A stretch of DNA of 64,000 bases, taken from assembly GCA_944470555.2 (NCBI GenBank), contig OX104127.1:132123113-132187112 (forward strand), given 5' to 3'. Under the pieces are notes generated by a model that did no database searches, had not been told where the DNA came from, and worked only from the letters and a program-made list of their open reading frames with translations. The DNA is from Heterobilharzia americana (taxonomy: Eukaryota; Platyhelminthes; Trematoda; Strigeidida; Schistosomatidae). A program made the position numbers and the translations under genes. Shown piece after piece: positions 53,433 through 63,539 of this stretch. Each line of letters begins with the position of its first letter. Positions within the stretch are counted from its first letter, which is position 1.

Positions 53433-56400
53433 GTAATACTGACTTAAATATACCATGCCTGTTTAGATAATAGATCAAGTTCCGCAGGAAAATACAAACA
53501 CTGTTCATTATATCGTTCATTTCCATGGTTGGAAATGCAAGTGGGATCGGGAAGTTCCGGAAGATCTCCTACTTGAAAATAACGAATTCAACAGAACGCT
53601 GAAAAGGAAAATTGATGAAGTTGCTCAACATGTAATGTTTCTGTTTTGTTAATATATTTCTTTAGGTACGTGGGAGATACCGGCGTAAACAACGTATTGA
53701 CATGATTCTAGAAAGTGCAGCTCTAAGTGGCGATGATATTAACTGGGATACTGTTCCTGGTGTTTGGAAAGGAAAGAAATCACGCAAATCTTGTCAGCGT
53801 TCTGTCTCAAGTGATAATAAAAAGGAGAAGACACCTATCAGTTCACCTTCATTTGGAGAAAACATGCCGGTTTGGGATGAATTCATCGCATCGACATTAG
53901 ATCAAGAAGAATTAACACAATTACAGTTTGAACAGCTTCAGGTAGATTTAGGCGGATTAATATCATTTATAACAGATACACAAAGCTTATATGGTGTCTT
54001 TAGACCTCCCACAAAATCTTCGAAATATACTGAAATCACATACGGATGCTAGCGATTTGGGGAAAGATGTGTCTAAGACATTCCGTTATTGGTGTTCTGT
54101 TCTTCAACTTCTTCAGAAATATGTTGACGGGTTTCCCTATAGTGGATTGGATATAATTTCTTTACTTGGCTCATGCAGTTCCTCAAGTGGTGAGTAAACA
54201 TTTAGTCAAGTTAATATCCCCTCTTTGGAGATTATTCATCTCAAATTACTATAGTTGTATTCGGCAAGACATGTATCTCTGTATGAATTGTTGACTTACT
54301 GCATTCAAGTTGAATATTTCTAGCTATTTGAAATCTGTCTATGAAAAGCCTTGTCTTGGTTTCGTGTGTGTTGACACGCATTGGCGACGTACGCTTAAAA
54401 TGCTGAAGAACTTTATATTCTTATAGGGATTGTAATCTGAGTCACTTAGGACTGAAGTCACAGGTCTTACCATTAAGTTATTCAAACCGTGACTAGCCCT
54501 TTATAATGCTAGATTACATTCATAAACTGGTTGCTAGTTGGATAATAAATGTAGCTCTCATTTCCCGATTGTTAATCAAAGTCATTCAGTCAAAATATAT
54601 CTAGATGTATATGTGTGTCAGCTTACTAATCACATTTCACACTTGATCGATAGAATCCTATCAATAATTAAGCTTTGAGAGCTATATGAGTTGCTGTCTC
54701 ATGACGATTTTATGTACATGTGTATTTGAAGGAAGTAATACTCTTATTTGACATTGTTAATAATACAGTGAGATATGGAAGAGAAGAACGGGAAACTTCA
54801 TATTGTTTGCTACATCGTCCGGTTGTATCATGCGAGTTATATGCATACTGATTTAACCAATGTAACGGATTTAAGAATCTTTGTACTTGACTTTGTCACT
54901 GTCTTGCATTGCTTCGATATCTTGGTCCTTAATCTTCAATAAGAACTATTCTACAGTAATTTTTTTGGTTTATATGCCACTTCATTTCTAACCAGGCTAA
55001 ACAGTCAGCTGACAGTTCCCGGAACATTTTTAATATTGGGTGGAGTAATTCTTTAAATGAGTTGAGATGATCACTTTAGTCTTCATTCTGTCGATAGACG
55101 CTTTTTTGTGAATTGAAATGGTTGTAAAACAGAACTGAAAATGACCCCTAGATTGACATCTAAAGCACTGTCCAAGAGATCTCAAACTCTTAAAGCAATG
55201 AAACTACCCGGAGATTTACAACTAGAGCCACAAATATTTATTATCTTGTTGAAGTGGAGTAAATAATCACTAGTACGAATACAGTTCAACTAGTTTTAGT
55301 TCAATTTAAACAATGCTATGTGCTAAAATGATTCGTTGTTTGTGGAAACTGCCTTCATACAGAACTGGATATGTTTATTTGGTTTTTCTATACATTTTGA
55401 GTCTCTAGGATTTTCTTGTACTTTTTGACGCTAGGGGTATCTAGAAATTAAGTTCCCTTGTTTTTCTCCTCTTCCTTTATGATTTGAGTTCCTTCAAGTC
55501 TTCTGTTAACCGGCCTCAACATTATATTTTATCTCTTTTGTTTTGGTTATTACAAGGTTAACAAAAATACTATGTAAACATTTACACGGCTTAGACATCC
55601 CTCAATTATTTATAACTAAGCTAAGTAACAACAGTTTCTACCTAATTGTGTTATAGGATGTTCACGATCAAATACCAAAGCTCAGAGACTATTAAATAAT
55701 AATCTAGAGTTACTTAACTGTGTCATTGATTTCATTGTCTATAGACGTAATGGGATTACATAAACCCATCACACTGAAGACCAACTTAAATTTGTCAGTC
55801 AACAAATTATTCAATATAACAGAACTCTATTAGGCTGGAGGCTAAATATACTTCCTAAATTTCCTCATGCAATTTACTGCATATTTAATGCACGTTTTTT
55901 AATATGGTAACTTCCCCTGTATGGCACATACCTTCCTCATTCTGTTGTCATCAATTTTGAGGTTCTAGGTCCAAGTTTGCCCAGTTTACACTCTATTGAG
56001 GTCGATGGTTGGAGTATAGATAGATTATTTTCTAGCCTTATTGCTGCACCCTTGAAACTTTTGTCATTTTTTGAATCTGGTCAGTCACCTTATTTCCAAG
56101 TACAAGGCATACTGTGGTTACATAACTCAGCAGAAATTAAAATCGCATCATATTGTATTTCTGCATAACCTGCTTTCGCTAAAGTATAATTCAACTGTGT
56201 CTTGTCTCTATCTATATCCTGAAAAATTAATACGGAGTCCTACACCTCAGAGGTACTAACTGCGCTATACCTATTTCTTACAGTTGCAAAAAAACCCAGA
56301 GAGAATCATCGGTAATGATTCATTTTCTGATGCCTTCAATTATATCGATTAGATCACTTCATATATTGTTTTAATGTCAGTCTTCCATTTCTTCTTTATT

Positions 56401-59400
56401 TGTATCCAAATCAAATATCCCCGCCCCCTTATTCTCAATTCTCTTTAAGAACTTGTTTCAGATCGTGCTTCACGCATTATGAATCCATTATACTCTCAAA
56501 CGGATCAGAATCGATTGATTTGTGCTGAGGTTTGTTCCAGTCTGCGTATATTGTTTGATTTTACTCTAAGAAATTATCTCCTGCTTCCCAGTGAAAAATC
56601 ACGTTCAGTAAATAAGTAAGTACGATAAAAGACTCATTTCAAATGTAATTACTTTTTTGAGGGAAAAAGAAAATTTTTATCCCGAAATGAAATTAGGGAA
56701 AAAGCTATTGATGCTAATCTACAATCACATGTAAAATTGGGCACTAAAGATATAAGCCACACGTCATTTTAGGAATTAAACGATACCATCTAGTATGACG
56801 CCGTTACCATACACTATCACCTATGGGCACCGGTCCCTACTTTTGACTTGATTGATTGAAGTTAAAAGTTGCTGATCATTGGATTCCAACCCAGAAACTA
56901 AAAGTTAGTATGCTTAACACAAGGACTGGATGTCATGATCTCCGTCATTGACGTACGGTCTTGAAACGATCCGAACTATCAGGGAATAATTGTTAGGAAC
57001 TGACGGTCTGGTTACTGTTTTGCCTTTTAAGTCCCATATCTATTCTTTATTAGGTTCACAGTGTTGTCAAATTACAGCAGTCAGTCAACATCACCGTAGT
57101 ATCTGGCATTACTGCGTAACGGTTCAAACGTTTACACCTCACTAAAATATCAAGATAGGGGAACCCAAGCTAAAAGACAAAGAAACAAGAATAAAAGTAG
57201 TCAAAGTAATGGATAGTCGTCGAAAGAAAACAAGTAGGAATAAAATGATAGTGAAATTCGGTATGCCGGATAAAAGGAAAGTTGTGCGTGGATGCATCTG
57301 CGCCACTGAGCCATGTAATCTTTACCCAAAAGATTTTGGTTGTCAGGCGGACTCTGACGGCAAAGTCTACAATTACTTATGCGGCTCAGGTCAACAATCA
57401 CAGAATTCAGGCAGTGATTCCATGTTTAGTTCGGCCACCACTAACTCCTTTACCACCTAAGCCTACTTTGACCAAGATCGTGAAACAAGACAGACGGTGA
57501 CTAGATATGCGTAACGCATCACGCAACTATCCGAGTCAGTATGGGTTCACAACCTCATCAAACAATTCACACTGTCTGCCACAAACTGTGTGCCTGACTT
57601 CTGCATAACTGATGTGGTGGCACCATGTCACACGAACTACACCACGAAGTTTACTGTAGTCGAACACCTGAAGCCTCCTCGTGTTGTCTACCTTTAACAG
57701 CCATGTTTCACAGCTATATCGTAAAATAGCATGAACTGCGTCATGTCACACTCGACTCTGAATGAGAAACTGGATGTCACGGCGATGGTGACCCATGTAG
57801 TGTGATTTGGCAAATGTCAGTCGAACCTTTTTTTACCTATGGAGAGATCACACTACATTGTGTGACACATTTCTTGGTGTCTATATTTCACCCACTTTGT
57901 GTTTAAAATTGAGAGAAACAATCGATTGTAGGTTGAAATTCATCATGGAATGACACCAGTTGGGGAACACTGGAGATCTGGAGCACTGAACAGCTGTTTC
58001 GTCCTAGTGTGGGACTCCTCAGCAGTGCGCACCCATAACCCCGCCACGCCATGGGTCGAACCCAAGACTTTCAGGATCTGTGGTTAGCATATTATCATTG
58101 AGCCACTGGGTCAGAATCCAGTGGTCCATATTCCCTACTTCTGTCAATTCCAATATAGCGCAACCTACATCCAATGTTATCGTTGAGTAACTGTCCTAAC
58201 GTACACCTTGGTTGACTCCACCGGTCATGACTTCTCATTGGAACTTCAGGAATCACCTCTCGAGGCTAGTCACCAATGATTTTTGTTTCGTTTTCTAAAT
58301 GGAATGTGAAGTAAATAAATATGATAGCAGTAAAATATATCGAAGGTATTCAGTGTTTGCTGAACATCCATTATTTCAACATATGATTTTTAAACGTGTA
58401 ACTCAGTGAAATAAAAAAGTAGTGCACTAATGTAACTGAGATTGGTGCTTTTTTAGTTATGAGAAGCACTGATTGTATGAGGGTTTATGATAGTCCCTGT
58501 TTGCCCAGACTAAAGTAGATGCAAGAAGAACAAGTAAATTTCAACGAATAGTCTCTTTTCAGCTATTTCATTTTCAAAACTGTACAACCACAAATTTATA
58601 CATTTTTTTCCCAGTGTAAGGATGTGATAGTTAAAAACGGTTTGTCTAGCATGGCAGGAAATACAATTAGTGTCAATAAATGAGCTGTCATTAAAGTCGA
58701 AAAACCAAAAGCTGATGAGTAGCGAATATTAATCAAAATAAGTTTAGATAAGAGGTTTCGTAACATAACGACATAATTGGGAACTGAATTGTGTTCAAGC
58801 AGAGCCTAGCAACAAGAATGAGTAGCAAATTACTTAGGAGATGGATCGTGTCAAAGTAAGAAAATGAAAAGAAAAGAGGGGGGAGGGGTAGAGGAGACAA
58901 AAATAAATAAGAAGAAGAAGGGGTATATGCCATACTTGACAAACCGTTTTTAACCATCAAATCCTTACACTAGAAGGAAAATGTATAGATTTGCCACTGT
59001 ACAACTTTGAAAATGAAATTGCTGGAAAGAGATCCTTCACTAAAATACTTGTTGTTCTTTCATATCCAGACGGGTATATATCACACATTAAAGTAGGTGG
59101 ATAGAATGTTCAGACTATGACCTCATTTCCTGAAAGTTCACTTCTAAAGCCCGATGAGTTCTATTTGAGTAATTTACGATCTAGCTGATTCATTAACACT
59201 AATGATTTCATCAGTTTAACTCGTTCTCTCTGATATAACTGGTGTGTTGTCTACGGGAACCGTAATTAATGTTATGATAGAGCAAAGAAAATAATTTTTC
59301 TGTTCTCATATTTATTACTTTGTATATAACGTTCTTTTACGTATACTTTCCTTTTTAATCTCTTAAATAGTCAATTGTATGAAGGTGGTAGAGTATTCGG

Positions 59401-62400
59401 TGAAAATTTTCCTCATGGACCAACTGATATTCATTCTACTTTTCGATTCTCTTCGCCCCAATATGAGCTACTTCCAAATTGTGAAGCATTAAAAAATCCT
59501 AAATTACCTTGTTTAAATTATCCTCCATATTTCCTTTTAAGATTATTTAGTAAGTTACTTTTAGTGCATTTAACCGGTTGAATAAATTATAGTTACATGT
59601 ACTAAAGGGTTTTGTATCTAAGTATCATTTGCTCCATTTATATTTAGGTAATAAATGTTGATGAGTAGTGTAGCCTATATCTTCTGATTTTGGTCTTATG
59701 CTTTTTTCATTTCCCTTATTTCGCTTGGTATTTTACTATTTATGATCCCTTTATTATGTTTCAATCAGTTTAGCTGACTGATATGGTTTTCTGTGAAGTA
59801 ACTTAGTCGTTTTAGATGTTTTAAAGATGGAACAGTTAGATCATATGCTGGATTAAGAAGATTTTCAAACTGGACTTCAGTGTTTAATTTACCAGGAACT
59901 CAATCTACAGCAAGCGATAAGATCTGGAGTTGAACTGATAATAATATTGCAGATAAGTAGTTGAAAATGTATTCTACTGGCGATACTGAGAAAATTTCCA
60001 CAGTTTTAATTAATTTGCGATCAAAAAACAAACAAGAGTTTACAGAGCTCTAGCAATTCGACTCTATTTAGTAACGGGAAATTAGAAGTATCAAATAACA
60101 ACAAATGATACCCGTTCCTTAAATGGGGGCTCTTGTGTCCCATTGACGTATTGGATAATGTTTTAGTGTTTGAAGCGATGGGTACTTGGTTTCAATCTCA
60201 GTGGAAATAACACCACTCACTAGGTTGCAGGTGCTTCCAACTGATGAGTCCCAGAGAGGACGAAACGCGCATCTTGGATTCCGAGATGAATACAAGTTAC
60301 AGCAAAGTTAATCATCTTTTCACCAACTCATTTACACAGCTGTATATTCGTTAATGTATAACTAAAATGATAGAATGTTGCAGAGTGTTTTTCAGTCAAA
60401 GGTCAAACTTAATCAATAAGCGTATGTCTGAAATGAAATTATATTTTATAACACAAGACACAATCTCAATAGTTTTTATAAAATACAGTGAACAGTAAGA
60501 TTTGGTATTTGGTACAAATAAATCAATAAATATGTCATAAGATCTGCAAATTAATATCAATAAATAAGTCCCAAATAGGACAAAACGCGCGTCCTGGATT
60601 CCTCTGCTAGCCACAACCAAGTAAATTATCAGAGGTGATTATTACCTGATTAAGACTATGGTACAGAAAGTGTTTTTACATGTTGCTTTTGAATAAACAA
60701 TTGAAGTTTGAAGCTGTGAATTTCTATAAGTGTATAATCCTCACCCCTTTTTGAACGGTTTGGTTTAACTTTGTAGAGAACTTTGAACCAGGTTCCCAAA
60801 AAAAACCAGATGCCTAGAGTCTACGAAATGTTTAACGATAGAGCTGAAGACGGTTTTTTTCTCACACTTCAGCAGTTAGCCTGGGTAATGTTGAGTAGTT
60901 TGTTGTCAATACTTTCCCAGCTGCAGTCAGTAAGTCAGGTCAAATATAACTCAATCAGTATACTATGATACAGTATTGCAACCATCAACAAGTTCACCAC
61001 TGTGGACAAACTCAAACGAGAGGAAAAATGCAAGTTATCATAAAAACGTTTATCGCTTCAACCAAAAATAAAAATACTACCGAACACTTATGGAATGGCT
61101 TACGTAGTTTTAGACTGTATTTAGAAAGAAAAATCAGTGACATATTATAAGTACTGTTAATCAGTGAGTGAAGAAATAGTCTGTGAAAAATCTAGGGAAA
61201 TAAAATGCTGACCGTGGTAAAAGTTCAAAAGTTTTTAGATGACGGTTAAGAGTAGATGACATGAAGCGGTTACAGGGTTTTGATCATATATGTCTTCGTA
61301 GCGTTGGTTGCATATGGTGGAATCACTGTGTGAGCAATGTGAAGATCAAGTGAAGGGTACTAGACGAGATGGGCAAGTCGATTAATTAGGCTATGAACCT
61401 TCATCGAATGAAGTGTCTTGCGTATGCCGATCCACCACCTACCTCGATATGTTATGCTGGAGGAGTTGAAGTAGATTGTTAGAGGGTTCTTTGCTGTCAG
61501 ATGAAGAGATGGCAACAGTTGATGAAGTCTCTTACTTTCGACCTGAGTCTTGTGAGAAGATGTAGACTGATTGATTGAAGTCCCCGAGACAATAGGCATC
61601 AGTGGTTGAGGACTGTTAGTGACGTGGCTGAAAATGGATAATAGTGGAGCAGATGTATTCACTCTTTGATGTCTTCTAAAGCTTAAATATTTGCACTAGC
61701 CTTTATCTTCAAATTGCTTATTGTATCGCACCAGTTTGTTTACTTTTATGTCACTTTTTCTGTGCACCTGTTCTTTGTGTACTACTGTGAAGTGTGGTTA
61801 CTGGAAGCAAAAATTTGCTTCGAGAACAAGTTTACAAGCTTCATAATGTTGATCTTATCCAACTAAAAGATGGTTAATTTATTAAAATTATAATTACCAA
61901 GTGCAAAACTAATGTTCAGTGAAGGCGAAAAGTACCATATGCAAACGTATGATGAAAATCAATAAACATGTAAAACTTTCATGGCAAAGCTACAGGATAT
62001 TTCTAACATGAAATCTATTCTTTGTTGGTAAGTTACATACCTGTTGTGTAATGATGGTTGGTTGGTTGAATCTTACCCTGATCTCTTGTTTGTATTTAAA
62101 GTACACAAAGAAATTGGAGGTGAATCTCAAATGTACTTCATTATGAAGCAAGAATAAGTAATTGTGTATCCATTATATGCATATATAGTAATCGCATAAT
62201 TAATTTTATCTATTTGGATTCCAATAGTGAAAACTTTTACTATTTGCTTTAACTAGCTATCCTTCCAACATTACTGAATGGTATGGAGTTAACATTGTGT
62301 CGGCGTGCTATAGTTCATCGGCACTTGTACATGTTTATTCACTACATAGATCGGACTACAAAGTTTTGGTTTGATAAGAGTTGGTTGAATGACGTCGATA

Positions 62401-62409
62401 TGCGCCCAG
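53340..62409 (+). CDS. MSL3: MSL3-type chromatin reader (chromo-barrel plus MRG domain), eight exons, 3' end not seen
   Basis: Homologue of male-specific lethal 3, the subunit that brings the MSL histone H4K16 acetyltransferase complex to H3K36-methylated genes. Exons 53340..53432, 53467..53631, 53666..53941, 53976..54189, 55657..55746, 56462..56615, 59371..59549 and 62257..62409 join in phase into 441 codons. Residues 10-100 form the chromo-barrel; LCFEPDNTKA is diagnostic of MSL3 (human LCFEPDPTKA) rather than MRG15. The four aromatic-cage positions appear kept (Y28, F50, W53, W57, same spacing as human Y31, F56, W59, W63). Exon 3 adds a basic, Ser-rich linker; exons 4-8 form the MRG domain, with LRILFDFTLRNYLLLPSE matching LRIxFDYTLPLVLLYPYE. 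Human MSL3 is about 520 residues, so one or two more exons are expected beyond 62,409. Introns 1-3 are 34 nt each. Confidence 0.9.
53467..53631 (+). CDS. MSL3: MSL3 exon 2: chromo-barrel core
   Basis: 55 codons, phase 0 at both ends, flanked by two 34-nt introns. It encodes HYIVHFHGWKCKWDREVPED, the core with F50, W53 and W57, and then a charged helix NRTLKRKIDEV as in MSL3 and MRG15. Confidence 0.94.
53666..53941 (+). CDS. MSL3: MSL3 exon 3: end of chromo-barrel and linker
   Basis: 92 codons, phase 0 at both ends. It starts VRGRYRRKQR (compare the basic tail after the human chromo-barrel), continues with Lys/Ser-rich sequence and ends DQEELTQLQFEQLQ. The frame stays open past the donor at 53942 for 36 codons, which would give a premature stop at 54052; removing a 34-nt intron restores the frame into exon 4. 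Confidence 0.88.
53976..54189 (+). CDS. MSL3: MSL3 exon 4: start of MRG domain
   Basis: 214 nt, leaves in phase 1, donor GTGAGT. It encodes VSLDLPQNLRNILKSHTD and later SVLQLLQKYVDGF, aligning with the MRG pattern (V)EIPExLKxxLxDD ... NVxxILExYxxxF. The end is Ser/Gly-rich. Confidence 0.85.
54355..54405 (-). mobile_element. SINE-3 hammerhead remnant in MSL3 intron 4
   Basis: The minus strand reads GCGTGTCAACACACACGAAA then CCAAGACAAGG; the GAAA is kept but the CTGANGA part is gone. Confidence 0.5.
55657..55746 (+). CDS. MSL3: MSL3 exon 5 (probable): MRG helix
   Basis: 90 nt, starts and ends so that phases match exons 4 and 6 exactly (G|GA and C|AT). It encodes NTKAQRLLNNNLELLNCVID, a plausible amphipathic helix, and ends at AGA C|GTAATG. 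Supported by phase and openness; the match to known MRG sequence is weak. Confidence 0.62.
56462..56615 (+). CDS. MSL3: MSL3 exon 6: MRG domain core
   Basis: 154 nt, acceptor CTTGTTTCAG, donor GTAAGT. It encodes ICAEVCSSLRILFDFTLRNY followed by LLLPSEKSR, matching the MRG signature (E)ICDGLRIYFDYTLPxxLLYPYE. The strongest MRG evidence in the gene. Confidence 0.92.
57090..57770 (-). mobile_element. RTE-type retrotransposon, 3' remnant in MSL3 intron 6
   Basis: Minus strand: SCETWLLKVDNTRRLQVFD near 57705-57650 (family GCETWPLRVEDxRxLxVFD) and MAQWRRCIHAQLS near 57310-57275 (family MAQNRSQWRRCIHSL). The terminus, the complement of ACTGCGTAACGGTTC near 57111-57125, is shared with the other copies. 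Confidence 0.82.
57955..58140 (-). mobile_element. SINE-2 copy with intact hammerhead motif
   Basis: Minus strand: stem I GCACTG (58028-58023), CTGAGGA (58022-58016), stem II TCCCACACTAGGAC, GAAA (58000-57997), stem III ACAGCTGT, a perfect palindrome, cleavage triplet GTT (57991-57989), closing strand CAGTGC (57988-57983). A tRNA-like head with B-box-like GGGTTCGACCCAT follows at 58040-58130. Confidence 0.8.
59371..59549 (+). CDS. MSL3: MSL3 exon 7: MRG domain
   Basis: 179 nt, acceptor TCTTAAATAG, donor GTAAGT, phases 2 and 1. It encodes a lineage-specific stretch with ENFPHGPTDIHSTFRFSS, then NYPPYFLLRLF, which matches the MRG motif YGxxHLLRLFVKLPE with the LP continuing in exon 8. Confidence 0.85.
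60110..60335 (+). mobile_element. SINE-1 (Sm-alpha-like) copy with intact hammerhead motif
   Basis: Plus strand: stem I TCCAA (60236-60240), CTGATGA (60241-60247), stem II GTCCCAGAGAGGAC, GAAA (60262-60265), stem III CGCG region, cleavage triplet ATC (60271-60273), closing strand TTGGA (60274-60278). All invariant core bases are present. A B-box-like GGTTTCAATCTC lies upstream at 60188-60199. Confidence 0.82.
60550..60650 (+). mobile_element. SINE-1 (Sm-alpha-like) remnant, hammerhead broken
   Basis: AAATAAGTCCCAAATAGGAC keeps stem II and ACGCGCGTCCTGGATTCC keeps the palindromic stem III and cleavage side, but the CTGATGA core is gone and GAAA is AAAA. Confidence 0.75.
61220..61680 (+). mobile_element. 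RTE-type retrotransposon, 3' remnant in MSL3 intron 7
   Basis: The plus strand gives NEVSCVCRSTTYLD-like frames that match, out of frame, the family LRWLGHVLRMPxHRLPR near 61400-61460, then traces of SLLLST and a terminal VTWLKMDNS near 61620-61645 for xxDMAxNRSQ. Weak, but collinear with the copy at 10.6 kb. Confidence 0.55.
62257..62409 (+). CDS. MSL3: MSL3 exon 8: late MRG domain
   Basis: 153 nt, acceptor TTTAACTAG, donor GTAATT. It encodes LPTLLNGMELTLCRRAIVHR then HLYMFIHYIDRTTKFWFDKS, aligning with LPEML... and the helix LLxHFxxFLxFLxxxxxxFF of MRG. Phase fits exon 7 (A|CT). No later exon was recognised before the window end; the last few residues are probably outside. Confidence 0.82.
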
Positions 62410-62689
62410 GTAATTTGATTTCTGTATTCATACAACAAACTTTATGAAAACTTTATGTTTTAAAATGAGTCACTTCAGAGGCAATAAATATATTATAGTT
62501 TATTTAATTTTCTGAATAAATAATTTAACATTTAGTAACATGCTTTGAGTTATGTATCCCGAAGTTCTAATGAGAAGCTGTGACTTGCTGGGTCAACCAG
62601 TTGGAAGTGAAGCGAACGCTAACTGAAGACCTTCGATGATAGTCGCGCTATATCATCAATTAAAAGAAATAGGAAACTGTAAACCGTTG

Positions 62690-62870
62690 GATTGCGACCT
62701 AATAGCTGGATGGTTAACGCGTTCGCCATGAAACCGGAAGGTCCTAAGTCCGATTCCTGGAGGGACGGGGTCGTGGATGCATACTGCTAAGGAGTCCTAT
62801 ACCAGGATGAAGTAGCTGTTTTCCAGTCCTCCCAAGTTCTAAGTGGTTTTCGGACTGATGTCAGTCCCTC
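62690..62870 (+). mobile_element. SINE-2 copy, hammerhead broken
   Basis: tRNA-like head GGATGGTTAACGCGTTCGCC and B-box-like AGTCCGATTCCTGG, then GTCGTGGATGCATACTG and CTAAGGAG where CTGANGAG is expected, with GATGAAG in place of CGAAAC. Confidence 0.72.
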
Positions 62871-63084
62871 AAAATGTAACATTTCATAATCAAGTGGCTT
62901 GATTTCTTGACTCTACAAATCAACAACCTCCCAAACTAATAGGGGCATGTCTTAGCTGTTACACCTTTTGTAACAAATCTCTTGAGTACCGCCAGTTTTT
63001 CTACTTTTATCATCAAAAGATGTGCTTCATCACATTTAGAATCGAACAAATCAAGCCAATCGCTCAGAGTCAACATTTAACATT

Positions 63085-63530
63085 ATACTACTGCGTAACG
63101 GTGCAAGTTGCCACACCTCACATCAGCATATCGAGGTAGAAAGAACTCAAGTTGAAAAATAAAGAAAAAGGTATTAAATCAGTCGAAATTATAGAAAGTT
63201 GTGGAGCGAGACGAAAAAGCGATAAAAAATAAAGGGACTCTGTATAACGATGCACTTGCACTGCGTAGATCGATTCTCAGACATATCACCTACTGTCCAA
63301 CCACGCATTTCGGTTATCTCATAAACCCCAGCCAGGAAGTCTACGCTTACCTACACGGCTCAGATCAGCAGTTACTGACTTCATGAACTGACGCTAGTGG
63401 GCAAGCGTAAAAGGTATTCAAAGACGGTGGTTGACGATTATTGCCTGTACCAATGAGATATGACCCCCTCTGGTATCTCAGTCACTGACAAGCACAAATA
63501 AATAAGTCTGACGAACTTAGTATCCACGAT
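63085..63530 (-). mobile_element. RTE-type retrotransposon, 3' remnant
   Basis: The minus strand reads VICLRIDLRSASASLYR near 63285-63235, a decayed DMAxNRSQWRRCIHxLY tail, and ends at the shared terminus (CTACTGCGTAACGGTGC at 63090-63106). Confidence 0.72.
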
Positions 63531-63539
63531 CCTACGTCT

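Noticed and set aside
53666..54052. MSL3 ending at the stop at 54052
   Set aside because: Removing the 34-nt GT-AG intron 53942-53975 restores a frame that continues into recognisable MRG sequence, and the size equals the two introns before it.
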